DNA of 64,000 nucleotides from Siphonodentalium dalli (taxonomy: Eukaryota > Mollusca > Scaphopoda > Gadilida > Siphonodentaliidae), in contig CP136061.1 of the NCBI GenBank assembly GCA_032622095.1, positions 253,469,582-253,533,581 on the forward strand. The letters run 5' to 3'. How positions within the stretch are numbered: position 1 is the stretch's first letter; every line of letters starts with the position of its first letter. This document shows positions 10,863-22,699 of the stretch, piece after piece. The notes below the pieces were generated by a model. The model saw only the letters and a list, made by a program, of their open reading frames with translations, was not told the origin of the DNA and ran no database searches. The position numbers and the translations under genes are program-made.

Positions 10863-11500
10863 TAATGCTCGTGATAACTTTGGAGATACAACTACTATTA
10901 TTTTTCTATAGTTAGCTGAGTCCATTTCATCCCCTTTATTTTGTAAATGGGGCATATAACCCTGATTGTCCATGCGTGAGGTATTATTCCGGTCTTTAGA
11001 GTAAGATTGAAGTATCGTTGATAAATAGTGCCCATAACACTAATATAACTTTTTATAAATAAGTTAGTTATATTATCGAAGCCTGCATATGCATGGTGCT
11101 TTTCCATGTTTCAGTTTTTCACTGATTTCTGTACCTCATTGAGGGTAATATTGGCATTCCGCAAAGTTTGGTCCACGTTGTGTGCATTTTGACAGTAAAC
11201 CATTTACACGAATGTGTGTTTCCAAACCGTCTCCCCTGACTATACGTCTTCGACATCAACGTATGATTTAATATCGTCGGCTTCCGGTGTCGGTTTGTCG
11301 GTTCTATTGTAATATAATTTCTTAATAAAGGACCAAAAGTCCTTACAGGAACTAACGCGGTGTCTGTGTATCTCCTTGGTGATGTTTTTATGGCGAAGTG
11401 TACCTGGAAATGTACCTCTACATTCTATCATATAAAGTCGATTGGTTCCCGATATGTCGATTTTGAAGAGTTTCTCGATTTCCGGTATGTCCTGCGGGAC
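10863..11500 (-). pseudogene. Non-LTR retrotransposon fragment: start of reverse transcriptase
   Basis: Read on the minus strand, pieces in several frames give CKDFWSFIKKLYYNR, then ITLNEVQKSVKN, then AGFDNITNLFIKS, FNLTLKTGIIPHAW and VICPIYKIKG. This is the order expected for the linker plus RT domain start of LINE ORF2 (FW, AGxDxI, FN.xL.TG..P..W, I.PIYK.G). Stops and frameshifts break it and the catalytic core is absent. It is a dead fragment; the clade cannot be fixed from this piece. Confidence 0.7.
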
Positions 11501-11699
11501 GTGCTACAATCACGTGAGAACTAAGTGTTGACTAGTTTCCGCTTGAGTGAAGTAGACTCATTGTGCGATAAAATCGATGGACGATATAACTAGCTATGGC
11601 ATAGTAATTACGACGACCACTTGTAACTAAATTGCATCATCTTGGGACAACGAACCATACTATGCCACCATTACTAAGGCACGTGTGTATCAAGCCCAT

Positions 11700-12119
11700 G
11701 TGGTTTAAGTACGGGATATTCCCCTAGCAGTCTCTGTGTTTATTATAACGTTGATAGCTTTGTCTTATGAACCATAATTATGCAACCTGTAATAACTAGT
11801 CTGAAACAGTAACTGCATATATAGGAGGATTAGCCTTTGTCACATGCTGGTTAAAATGTTGAAACATTGATTTATCAAAGTGCTTTTTTAATAGAAAAGA
11901 TGCCGACTAATGGACGCTAGTTATATGGGCGTCAGGATTCCTGTTCAGATGTAGTGGCTGGTGGATCTTCACAATTAGAGTTGTGGTGCAGTGATTTTCC
12001 ACAGCCGCCTATCTCCGTACAGACACAGTATATTGTAGCGCCACGGTAACGGTTGGTGCCAATTTGATCAAGATTCCTTCAGTTCCCTAAACGGATTATA
12101 ACAGGTTCGCGATGCTAAA
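11700..12119 (+). promoter_or_regulatory. Class B upstream block of receptor gene 12120-13172
   Basis: This aligns with 38346-38667 upstream of the other class B copy: TGGTTTAAGT, TAGCAGTCTCT, CATAATTATG, ACTGCATATATAGGAGGATT, CTGTTCAGATG and AAAATG at the start codon. It is unlike the class A blocks. CATATATAGG at about 11815-11824 is a possible TATA element, but no transcription start can be assigned. Confidence 0.55.
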
Positions 12120-13172
12120 ATGACACATTCAATGAAAAACACATCAATGGAAAGTCAGCTGCCATTTAACGAGAATTCAGCCACCAACGTTACAACCACA
12201 GATACCACGAATTCGACTTTAGGCATTGTTCAACTGATACTGGTTTTCGTTGGGACTATCGGGAATGTTTCGATAATAATTGTATTTACTCGTTCTACGA
12301 TGAGAAGAAAACGGTCTTCGTTGTTGTTTCTTGCATTGGCGATAGCAGACCTTGTTCCACTTTACATTAGTTTGCTGCCCGCTGCGATCAACATAATAGC
12401 CAATTGGAACATAGTTACTGTGAGTGACGCATCTTGTAAAGCATACATATTTCTGAGCTATTCTTCTGTAGATGTCTGCGCCTGGATTCTCGTTATACTG
12501 GCTGTCGATCGGACAATACACGTGTGTTGCCACACAAAGAGCTTTTCATTTTCCAGCAAGAAGTCAGTATTCAGTGGAATTGTGTTCGTTGTAATTGGAA
12601 GTCTACTGGCGAATTGTCACTTGTTTTATGGACTACAATTATCTACGGGTTCTGATAATCAATTGGGTATTTGTATCATTACCGGGACGACAGAGTATGT
12701 CTGGTTTGTCATTAACGTCTGGTTTTGGTTGCATGTTGTTAAGTATTCATTTATTCCAGTCATCATTATTGCATCCTGCAACACTCTACTCATTTTCCAT
12801 ATCAGGAAAACAAAAAGAGCCCTGAAATATTTCACAGGGAGCAACGACCAAGGGAGACAAGGAGAAAAAGCGACATCATCGACTTCGCTGATGCTGATAG
12901 CAACGAGTTTCCAACTCCTGGTGACAGCAACGCCACTGACCATAACAATGGCAATCAACAAAGAAGATTTAAGCTTTTTCGGGACCACTGTTGCTAGTGT
13001 TCTGGTGACACTGAATATGTCTAATAACTGCTTGAACTTTTTCACGTATATTATAAGTAGTAAGAAATTCAAAGCCGAACTATGGCGTGTTCTGAAACAA
13101 AGCTTTCGGCAGACAATAGCTGTGGATTCTCTTGGCCTTAGAGCACAACAAATAGGCCAATCCCAACAATAG
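12120..13172 (+). CDS. Class A (rhodopsin-like) seven-TM receptor, class B copy
   Basis: A 350-residue intact ORF. The N-terminus is unlike class A copies (starts MTHSMKNTS; sequons at N7, N23 and N31). TM1 35-57, TM2 67-89, TM3 105-130, TM4 149-170, TM5 195-225, TM6 254-278 and TM7 291-313 can be laid out by alignment with 452-1531. C106 and C185 are the disulphide pair, DRT is at 130-132, TM7 has NCLNFFTY, and helix 8 is KFKAELW. The tail ends early: a 53-bp tandem duplication in the C-tail shifts the frame into TAG at 13170-13172. Sequence matching the longer tail of the 46324 gene (through CGACAACCGGAC) survives downstream. Alternative starts M5 or M10 are possible; M1 is kept because the pseudogene at 38668 has the equivalent start. 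Confidence 0.88.
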   Translation: MTHSMKNTSMESQLPFNENSATNVTTTDTTNSTLGIVQLILVFVGTIGNVSIIIVFTRSTMRRKRSSLLFLALAIADLVPLYISLLPAAINIIANWNIVTVSDASCKAYIFLSYSSVDVCAWILVILAVDRTIHVCCHTKSFSFSSKKSVFSGIVFVVIGSLLANCHLFYGLQLSTGSDNQLGICIITGTTEYVWFVINVWFWLHVVKYSFIPVIIIASCNTLLIFHIRKTKRALKYFTGSNDQGRQGEKATSSTSLMLIATSFQLLVTATPLTITMAINKEDLSFFGTTVASVLVTLNMSNNCLNFFTYIISSKKFKAELWRVLKQSFRQTIAVDSLGLRAQQIGQSQQ

Positions 13173-13275
13173 CTGTGGAGTCTCTTGGTCTTAGAGCACA
13201 ACAAATAGGCCAACCCCAACAATAGCTGTGGAGTCTCTTGGTCTTAGAGCACAACAAATAGGCCAACCCAACAAA
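13113..13275 (+). repeat. 53-bp minisatellite in the receptor C-tail, 3 copies
   Basis: AGCTGTGGA starts at 13118, 13171 and 13224, a period of 53 bp. The first copy is coding. Since 53 is not a multiple of three, the duplication itself places a stop and truncates the receptor tail. Confidence 0.9.
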
Positions 13276-13357
13276 CGGATGGATCACATCCGCATCCAGG
13301 TCTCCGACAACCGGACTAAAATAATACCAACAATATACAAAACAGAGACATATTAAT

Positions 13358-14215
13358 CACAATAATAACTGCTTGCATTTGTTTACATATGTTATACGTG
13401 ATAGGAAACGTAGAGCCAAATTTTGACGTGTTCTGAAATAAATATGTCCGTACTCGTAAGTCGGGATTTTTTTACCCTGTGCCAATGCATTCTCTTATAT
13501 ATGCGAGTCGACCTTAGGTCGCCTCGCATATATACGAGAATGCATTGGCCTAACAATTTTTTATCATTTTTTAAAAATAAATGTTTCTTACAATTTTTAG
13601 GACATAAAATAAAAAAAAACATCCATTACCCTGCAGGGAGCCCCACACATATATAGAAGCATATATAAGAGTGTCGTCTCCTCATGTTTGTCTGGGGCTC
13701 TGTATGGGTGAAATTATAAAATTGTTAAAGAATACAAGAAAAAATTATTAAAATTGTAAAACATTGTTAGGCCAATGCATTCTTTTATATATGCGAGGCG
13801 ACCATAGGTCGCCTCGCATATATACGAGAATGCATTGACCTAACAAGTTTTTATCATTTTTTTAAAATAAATGTTTCTTACAATTTTTAGGGCATAAAAT
13901 TAAAAAAACATCCATTACCCTGCAGGGAGCCCCACACATATATAGAAGCATATATAAGAGTGTCGTCTCCTCATGTTTGTCTGGGGCTCTGTATGGGTGA
14001 AATTATAAAATTGTTAAAGAATACAAGAACAAATTATTAAAATTGTAAAACATTGTTAGGCCAATGCATTCTCTTATATATGCGAGGCGACCTATGCTCG
14101 ACTCTCATATATAAGAGAATGCATTGGCACAGTTATCAAACATCAAGCGGACCAACCAAGGAGTGAGTAACATTCGCATCCAGGAGGTCGACAACAAAGC
14201 TAACTGATGCCCAGT
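13358..14215 (+). pseudogene. Receptor TM7/C-tail remnant, split by MITEs
   Basis: ATAATAACTGCTTG, GTTTACATATGTTATA and GAGCCAAATTTTGACGTG repeat the TM7/helix-8 segment. The remnant continues after the MITE block with TCAAGCGGACCAACC, AGTGAGTAACATTCGCATCC and GTCGACAACAAAG, matching the end of the remnant at 1690-1745. The two parts are at about 13358-13464 and 14133-14215. Confidence 0.65.
13465..14132. mobile_element. Composite of hairpin-MITE copies
   Basis: Three hairpins with the CCAATGCATTC...GAATGCATTGG arms are present, separated by two near-identical linkers (ATCCATTACCCTGCAGGGAG, GTTTGTCTGGGGCTCTGTAT). The structure is one element whose internal half has been tandemly duplicated. 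The outer TGTGACCCGCC ends are missing or changed. It sits inside a receptor tail remnant. Confidence 0.7.
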
Positions 14216-15378
14216 GTCTTGCATACACACTAACATATCGGGGTATAATGGAATACTATACACACTAACATATCGGGGTATATATAGAATACTATAGTAG
14301 AAATGTGAGTTTTGGATTATCATTTCAAGCGCAATGTTAACTTTGTTCCACTAGTGTATTAATGTTTGATGATGTAATTAGTATATATGTTAATTTTTTT
14401 CCACTAGTGTATTAATGTATGATGATGTAATTATTTGATATGACACTTGCATATGTCGTGGTCTGTCTAGATGCAATGAACATAACAACTTTGGTTATTT
14501 ATTTTTTTCTTTATGTATCGAATTTGGGTATCAATTTCCAGTCAGATGTTAACTGACAGTTGAAGCAAGACGTATCAACTCGAAACAATGTCACGAGGAA
14601 TGTAACATCACGTGTATCATGGCATGTTTGTAAGTTGCTCTCCCGGAGTCTTTCGTTTCGATGTGCATTTGATTAATTTCCCAGTAAAATTAACCTTCTG
14701 TTCGATCTTTCCTCCACCCGTTAACAGTTCCTGACAACGCTGCGATATGGCCTGGCTGCTGAATCAACGATAAACCCCAATCAGCAAAACAAACACGTGT
14801 AGTTATATATGGATCCGTAACTGTCTTATGCCGAATTAATTGTCAGACGGACGTTTTTGTCAAAATCTCCTAGTATTTCAAAATGGATTTTCTCAAAATT
14901 TGTCAGATATTTGGTAGAAGCGATTATAGGGACAAAATATCTAAGAACATTCGAACCATTTGATATTATAACTTCATATATTTCACTGTTATGGCATGAC
15001 AAATATTAAAACTTTCACTGTTTTCAGGTACCAAGACTTCTGTAAAAATAGATTTATTTAAACTGTTCAGTTCATATATCCATGATATCACGATGAGAGG
15101 AGACTTACTTATTCTTGATTCATGACATTTAATTATTCTTTTCGTTTAAAAGACAACTACCGATAACATGGTGTTGTATATTTGGAAAGTTTTATGTGAT
15201 GCCTATTGATCAATGCACAATTGGGCTGAAATGAGCTCTGGGTGGTGAGTTCATTACAAAGTTTAAGCTGTCCACCATATCTCTTAAAACTTTGGCCGAA
15301 TTACAGCTGATTTATTCCCGCTTGAGCGGACCACAATGCAAATTAACATTGTATTTGTTTTCATTGGGCTGGAATATT
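14216..15378. other. 3' flank of the class B unit and AT-rich DNA
   Basis: To about 14640 it resembles the shared 3' flank (GTCTTGCATACACAC, AATTTCCAGTCAGATG). It includes short duplications of CACTAACATATCGGGGTATA (about 14229-14285) and of the CCACTAGTGTATTAATGT region (14348-14425). After 14640 nothing can be supported. Confidence 0.4.
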
Positions 15379-15812
15379 TGTGACCCGCCATATCAAATCC
15401 AGTCGTAAGTGGGGATTTGTTTTACCCTGTGCCAATGCATTCTTTTATATATGCGAGTCGACCATAGGTCGCCTCGCATATATAAGAGAATGCATTGGGC
15501 TAACAATTTTTTTAATAATTATTTTAAAATAAAATAAAAAACATCCATTACCCTGCAGGGAGCCCCACACATATATAGAAGCATATATAAGATTGTCGTC
15601 TGCTCATGTTTGTCTGGGTCTCTGTATGGGTGAAATTATAAAATTGTTAAAGAATACAAGAAAAAATTATTATAATTGTAAAACATTGTTAGGCCAATGC
15701 ATTCTCTTATATATGCGAGGCGACCTATGGTCGACTCGCATATACAAGAGAATGCATTGACACAGGGTAAAAAAATCCCGACTTACGACTGGATTTGATA
15801 TGGCGGGTCACA
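15379..15812. mobile_element. Complete hairpin MITE, 434 bp
   Basis: The TIRs extend about 50 bp: TGTGACCCGCCATATC, then CAGTCGTAAGT, then GGGATTTGTTTTACCCTGTG, with the inverse at the right end (CACAGGGTAAAAAAATCCC, ATGGCGGGTCACA). Two internal hairpins are as in 2545-2980. The flanks do not show a clear TA duplication (TT on both sides), so the target site may have mutated. Confidence 0.8.
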
Positions 15813-18281
15813 TTTGTAACTGCTTTAATCTTCATTATTATACATGGGGGTATGATGCTATATTACGCAATTAAAAATCAACAACATGATACAAATGAAG
15901 CCTCCTCTCATTGAGCCAAGACAATAAGCTATTTTGTGATTGTGTTGTGTGAAATTGTTAATTATTCTAGAAGTTTTTGGTACCAAAAGGGACAGAACAG
16001 AAAATAAAATTTGCAACATCTCAAATGTTTTAAAATCCATTGTTTTTGTCGTCTCATAATGATTAGTCAAATTCTACATATAATGAAGATGGTGATATGA
16101 GAAATTCACGATTGTTCGTAAGCTAGATCCAGATAAATTCTTTGTTGAATAAGTTTCGTCATTTTTGGCTGGATGTATGCAAAGCGTGCGTCTCCCCCTC
16201 AGCGATTGCATATTTGTTGGTCGCCTCGCATATATAAGAGAATGCATTGGCTTTGAAGCTGGATTACACGAAAGATTGCGCACTCGCGATAGCATTTATA
16301 TGATAATCGAAACTGAGTCACACAGAGAACAATTATATAACACCTTACTGGATAGGCTTTAAGCTGAATCAAATGAACACTTGGAAGGGTGACATAAAAT
16401 TTGTCCTCATCTTCCTGTTCAGTAAATTCCGTAATTAAGTATTATGGATAACGTTGGACACATAACGCAACATATTATATTTTCAAGACAATATCAATAG
16501 CTTTATATTATGAGAATCCATTGACTGCTGTAATGTGGTTGTCTCAGAACTGCGCTACACCGATGACGCTACGTACATACAGCGTGCATTGGCAAAAGTA
16601 TTTGCAAATGCATGGTAATGTACATATACGAACCACGGGATTACCGTTAAGTGGTGGGGCATTCTTTATGTGGTTTGTGGTACCATATGAGCACTATATG
16701 TATTTATTAAATAACACTATTTTGTGAGTGAATTTCATTTATTTGAACATTCCAAGTAATATGTTTTCAAGAGAAAAACCGCACACCAACGCCCAAGCTA
16801 TATATATGGTACTGGTGTACTTGTGCTAGATATTTAAGTTTCCATGACAAATTTATTATGAGTTTATTCATCAGCATTGGACAAGACGTCTTTTATTATC
16901 ATATCTATATTAGATAAATCGTAAATGTATTTGAGCCAATACATGTCAAATAAGTATACTATACAATAGCTACCACATTTAATATAACACTATCTCAGTG
17001 GCATCACCTTGACAGAACAACACAAAAGGCACATGTCTACCATATACCTGACTATCGGCATTCTATGTGACATACTCTTGGTTAGTTGGTTGGCTAATTG
17101 AAGTTTAATAAAACTTTCAACGTCTAAGGTCATATTGTGACATCACAGGAGGCCTAAATTCAAGCTAAGCCGTTAATTTATGACTCCCTTGCAATATTTG
17201 CTGCATGGCGGAACATGTCAAAAGTCTTAGACAATAAACACGTGCCACCATGCTCACACGGGAACCACATGGAAACGTGTCCTTGGTATGACAATCTTCA
17301 TAGAGACGGTCGCACCTTGAGTGAAGGGAATATCAATCACAGACATATAGTTTTAAGTAGGCTGTATCTTGCAATGAATTTCTGAAGCAGCGCTGATAGC
17401 TGTCACTGCAAGTTGTTGTGTGTCCACAAAGCATGCCAGGAAAATACTTGTTATTAAAATAATCATTCAAGGACCAGCAACTTTCAAAAACAAAACTCCA
17501 GTTGATATGCACAATGTATAGTCATACCATGGGGTCGTGCAACATACGTCAATAGTGGTTGGGTATATCGTGCCTGTATTGTTCACCACAAATAATTCTA
17601 CTACAACAGATCTTCTTGAGCCATATATTTTATAGAAAGGTATCGGAGCAGATATGGATAAGATGCCAATAGAGAGCCAAGTCTGTTCATGTATAATGGG
17701 GGCATTTGTACTTTGTCACCAATCGGCCTACCTCGGTGATTTTCTGCACAGACTATTTGTGACAAGAACGCTAATCCGAGAAGTTGCGATTGTGTCTGTC
17801 ACGTGTGCCATAACCAACTTTATATTGAGAAGTATTTAGAATGAGAATACAATAAAATTGTACATCGCATGACATTTAAGACTTCACCGTCAGCCTATCA
17901 GCAAATTCATATATAAGTTAATTTGATTACAGGCATGCCTCTTCGCCAGCACCACCACCGGCGAAGAGGAAGAAGAAAAAGGAGAAACGATGAAATTTCA
18001 TCACAAAATATTTTTTTTCTCTCTTTTTTGTCTTTGATTTTTTGTATAAATAAAGGCATAAAATGAGGGGTTAAGAGGAGGACCACTCGGTGCTTCCCAG
18101 AATCCCGGGTTAGCACCCTCAAACACTCCCTAACAGGCATGCATGCACACCTGTCTGACTACGAAAGTATTTCGATTCAATTGAATCACTTCAAAAGTGT
18201 TACCGTCGGTATTGTATAAACCTTGATAAACGAATCTAGGTAATACATCATGCCACAAGCAATGCACGCGAAGGATCGTAA
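15813..18281. other. Long gene-free stretch
   Basis: No gene recognised. A small piece of the MITE hairpin lies at 16217-16250 (GGTCGCCTCGCATATATAAG). A GC-rich hairpin CCTCTTCGCC/GGCGAAGAGG is at 17939-17970, followed by a purine run. The ORFs of 60-77 codons show no family features. Confidence 0.4.
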
Positions 18282-18613
18282 TCTATATATATATACAAAA
18301 GAGGAGGATCTGTATGTCTGCATGTGTGTTCGAATTTTCTCCATGACTCCTGGAGCGATTGCAACCAAATTGTTGTGATGGCTTGTGGGTATCCTGGCGG
18401 ATTTTATAACGGGGTTAGATTTTCATATTTTATTTGAGTAAAAACAATTTGATGAAATGAATGAAAACAATCGTTTTATTTAGCAAGGAGTTCAATATGA
18501 ATATAGCGCAAACGACTAACGCTCAAATGTCCCTTTTTGCGTAGGAGCCGCATACCCCTGCGATGCTGAAAAAAGGCTCACAAGCTGAGCCCTTTGGAGC
18601 CTGTTTCGGCTAG
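18282..18613 (+). mobile_element. Possible short Helitron-like element
   Basis: It begins A|TCTATATATATATACAAAAG and could end at a GGCTCacaagctGAGCC hairpin followed by CTAG|T (18610-18613). TC...CTAG between A and T is the Helitron end pattern. Similar DNA ending AGCTAGT recurs near 18965. The end assignment is tentative. Confidence 0.3.
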
Positions 18614-19446
18614 TAATCAATATAATGCCTATAACAAAATCGCATGCATGCATGGTTGGTGGGAATTATGACAGCTGTAGTACAAACAAAATTAGCAAGG
18701 AGCTCAATCTAAAAAAAAACAACATATAAATGAAAAACAAAATTTAATTTCTAGGGTGTTTATCCAAATATTTAAACGATCAAAATGTGTACGAAGCACA
18801 CAATGTGTCCGCCGCTGTTTGAGTGCTTCGTCTAAGATCAAAATATGATCGAAGCGCACACAGGGGGCGCAGGCACATAAGCATCAACGGACCGCATGTC
18901 CGTTTGTGTTGTGACCGAGGTCCACATGCTGTATAAAGGATCCCTTCGCGAGCCTATTTCAGCTAGTCGTTAATACTAAGCTAGTATCATAATCCACCCA
19001 ATCATGGTTAGTGGGAATTACGAGAGCTGTTGTACAAATTGCTCTAAGTTACTAATTGTTCTCATAGTAGTATGCCCATGCACCTCATGGTTAAACCCCT
19101 GTCACACTCATGCGACCAGGCTGGCGCTTGCATTGCGCTGAAAAATTATCAAAGCGCCAAGATAAACTCATTAAGGCATCCAAGAACCGATTGGTGACGC
19201 AGTTGACACTGGCTAGAACGGGAGAGGGTCCCTATGGGCGTCATTGAGTGGCAGAGCGCCGCGCTTATTTTGTGCATGCACAAAACAAGCGCAGAGGTTC
19301 GGCGTTCTGACCAGGGTGCAGTACAGTCGCCGTGGCAGCGAAAAGCAAGCGACGTGAGCGCCCGTTGACGTAGCAAGGGTGCATACAAGCTACGCGTGGT
19401 CGCAGTAAGAAACCAATCTTGTCCTCTGTGACTGCAGTAAGCTTAA

Positions 19447-20722
19447 AACCCCTGTCACACTCCGCTGCGATCAGGCCGGCGCTTGCATTGCGCTGACAAA
19501 GTACCAACATTTGAGTAACATGCGGGAGGAGCGCGGAAAACTATGCCGCTTATCACGTTTTTATTGCGCTCTTATTACGACCCATTGCGCTTCTACTTTG
19601 ACAAGTCTCACGTTCTCACGCGCTCTCACGCGCTCTCACGCGCTCTCAAGCGCTCTCAGTGTGCTTCCGTTAAGCTATAAACGTCATCAGTGCGTCCAAG
19701 TCGCTGTCATTGTGTTGCTAGTACGTTCTCAATAAGTATGCAAAACGTTCTCTGCGTGGGGACAGAGAGTATAAATAGCGCCTCCTGCGTGCTCCAGTCA
19801 TAGTCAGTTTTTATGTTGTGGGAATATACCCAACAATCCACAATAGACTAGTTGTCCATGTTCCAATTATATATGTTCGGGATATATAGTCATAATTTAA
19901 ATTGAGCATATGTTTCGATTAACTTTTCCACTAGAGTATGATAGTGATAACGCGGAATTTCGTCAGGGAACAGCGTTGCTAAATAGATCGGCATAATATA
20001 TGCCCTTTTTATTTTTGAATAGCATGACCTATGGAGGCCGACATCACCATTCCCATGGTTGTTTATGCCTGTTTACATGTAGCACATGTATACATGTATA
20101 CGGAATACATTGGATTCCATTTAGGTGCCACTTCACGTGCACTATTCTTATTGCGTATTCCATGTTATATATTATGTGCCACATTCGTGACGGAATACAT
20201 GTACATAGGATTCCAGTTTAAAGTTGCATATTATATGCAAACTCCGATGGTGTGGGTGAGCAGATCGCATGTCAAAGTGGGATCGTACTGTAAACCTGCT
20301 GCAAACGTTGGAAGAACGCCATAACGAGAGCCATATTTGCAGTGGCAACATCGTGTGGACGTTATATAATCGGGAACCAGTCCACTATACCACGTGGCAG
20401 CGCAATAAGGTCGGGAGATAGACGAAAGAGATGATTTCTTGCTGCGACCACGAGTAGCTTGTATGCATCCTTGCTACGTCAACGGGACGCTCACGTCTGT
20501 CGCTTTTCGTTGTCACGTCGACAGTTCTGCGCCCAGGTCAGAACGCCGAACATCTGCGCTCTGGCGCTCAGGCACGATCATGGGGACTCTCTCCCGTCCT
20601 AGCCAGTGTCAACTGCGTCACTAATCGTTTCTTGGATACCTTAATGCGTTTAGCTTGGAGCTTTGATAATTTTTCAGCGCAATGCAAGCGCCGGCCTGAT
20701 CGCAGCGGAGTGTGACAGGGGT
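19447..20722. mobile_element. Inner TTAA-type TIR element, inverted relative to the outer one
   Basis: It is flanked by TTAA at 19443-19446 and 20723-20726. Ends are AACCCCTGTCACACTCCGC and GCGGAGTGTGACAGGGGT. Subterminal arms contain CACGCGCTCTCA short repeats (about 19617-19660) and a TATAAATAG motif. The centre (19870-20430) is AT-rich with no recognisable gene. Confidence 0.7.
19770..19806 (+). promoter_or_regulatory. TATA-box plus initiator-like spacing inside the TTAA element
   Basis: TATAAATAG at 19770 is followed about 30 bp later by a CA-type start context (AGTCATAGTCAGTT). The same motif appears inverted in the opposite arm near 20810. It could be a pol II core promoter carried by the element. 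It is a sequence motif only. Confidence 0.3.
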
Positions 20723-21054
20723 TTAATCGGACAACTAGTCTGTTTGATGGGTATATATTCCCACAACCTAAAAACTGACTATGACTGGAGCACGCATGAG
20801 GCGCTATTTATACTCTCTGCGCCCACGCAGAGAACGTTTTGCAAACTTATTGAGAACGTACTAGCAACAAAGTAGGAACGCAATGGATCGTAATAAGAGC
20901 GCAATAAAAACGTGGTAAACGGAATAGGAGAATATCTTGTTTTAAAAATGTTGACAGTTTTCCGTGTTCCTCCTGCGTGTTACTCATATTTTGGTACCTT
21001 TTCAGCGCAATGCAAGCGCCGGCCTGATCGCAGCGGAGTGTGACATGGGCTTTA

Positions 21055-22063
21055 CACGGAATGAAGGCATACCAGGGACTGATCTAGCCTATGTCCTCAT
21101 TCGACTCCAAAATAGTGAATCAGAGAGGTTCTCTCTTAATGCATGGCATTTTAAAAACATTTCAAAATGGAGTACCCCCCCCCCCCAATATCAATGGAAG
21201 GGGAGTATCAAACGTGACAAGAATTTAATGATATTTTTGCAGATTAAAATTAAAGCTTATAACTGTGTATATGTGTCTTTAATATGGTTAAACATGATTT
21301 AATGCATGCATTATTCTGGAAGTAGCGACCATTTATGTGGTACATATATTCCATTTTGTCAAAGTGAGCACCATAACATGAAATTACATATCAGTGAATG
21401 GTGTTTTCAGCATAATGCATGTGAGAGATCAAATGGGCCATTGCTTCATTTCTTATCTTTCACATGGATTAGAACTCACAACAGAGTCTCCACTGTAGGC
21501 TTATTTTTTTCTATTTTTTTCTCAGGGGGAACCCTCGTACTGCCATGAATAGGAGGGGGTACCCCTCCTGAAAACTCTCCCTGATATTGGTATGGCTCTG
21601 AAAAAGGTGAAACATTCAACGTGAAACAAATCTTCTCGTAAACAAAAGAATATTTCAGTGTGTTGTATAATGTATAATAATGAGTAAGCTGGGAGAGTAG
21701 AAACAAATTACATTTGGTCATGACCCTTTGTTATCAGATCACTGGGCATGCTTATAGAAAATCACAAACAATTAGGTAATTGCTATCTAAAATATGACTC
21801 AATTTACCAACTTAGATAGCACAATACAAGGCTTTAGAGGCCCCAGATTCACGCTCAGAGTATTGGACTAACGGCATATCCTGCTATGACTTAAATGGTG
21901 CCCAGTACCTGCATATATTTATATAGACACGTTGCTTACGGTTGCTACATAATTGCACAATTCACATTTTTATTTGGCAAATTTTCCTGAGCGAAAGAAA
22001 AATAGAAATGTTTGTATTAATTCGCGAGGTTTATCCTAACAGTACAAGAGACCGACAATAGTA
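21055..22063. other. Unannotated DNA
   Basis: No gene seen. A C-run (21175-21186) and a C/T-rich patch near 21550 are the only low-complexity features. Confidence 0.4.
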
Positions 22064-22075
22064 TAGATACTATGA

Positions 22076-22384
22076 TTGATTGATTGATTGGGGGTTATTG
22101 TCGCTTTAGCCACTAAGGCCATATCACGACATTGCCAGATTTAGTGGTGGAGGAAATCCGCACACTTGTGACTAATCTAACAGTGATTTCAATGGCTGAT
22201 AAACTCGTCAACCATGTGCGGCAAACCACCGGCCATCGGCGAGTAACTGGCAACTCCACCAGATAACGATTTCGAGTTACAAAGTCCACGATGGAAACAT
22301 GTGGATTTGAACCCTTATCGCCAGCGCTGGGGGGCGAAACGGCTTGGAGTGGTACCCCTAACCGATTGAGCCACCGAGGCCCCT
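22076..22384 (-). mobile_element. tRNA-derived SINE
   Basis: On the minus strand it starts GGGGCCTCGGTGGCTC, has box A-like GGCTCAATCGGTTAG and box B-like GGGTTCAAATCC, and ends in (CAAT)n. A 12-bp target duplication TAGATACTATGA flanks it (22064-22075 and 22385-22396), so the insertion is complete. RNA polymerase III transcription would depend on the A and B boxes. Source tRNA not determined. Confidence 0.85.
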
Positions 22385-22699
22385 TAGATACTATGAACCC
22401 AGAGGTAGTGGCTAGACTTCTTTAATCCCATCATTGATACTTGACAATAAACCACTACCCAACATCTACCATTCAGTCTAATGACAAAGGATTCATTAGA
22501 GTTAAACATCATTACTGTTGTGTTACATTGTTTGATAGTCAACTGCCATGAGTGCATTGTGTTACCCATTAAGCGGTATCGCATAATCAATTAGCAGACG
22601 ATCATACTAAAATTTTATTCTCATGTCGCTTCCGTTACAAAATCAATTTGGATTTTGGAATAAAACAAACTTTGGGATTTTTTTGTATTCCAAAAAAAA

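Larger units (their letters stand above)
19095..21050. mobile_element. Outer TTAA-type TIR element carrying a nested inverted copy
   Basis: The left end is TTAA|ACCCCTGTCACACTC (19091). The right end is GAGTGTGACATGGGC|TTTA (21051; one-base decay of TTAA). TIR similarity runs about 50 bp (GGCGCTTGCATTGCGCTGA). The two outer arms (19095-19442 and 20727-21050) match the inverse of the two arms of the inner element, so the inner one inserted in opposite orientation. The TTAA target suggests a piggyBac-type MITE. No transposase. Confidence 0.65.

Noticed and set aside
12659-13222. 187-codon minus-strand ORF across the class B receptor
   Set aside because: It is antisense to a clear seven-TM coding sequence and has no family features of its own.
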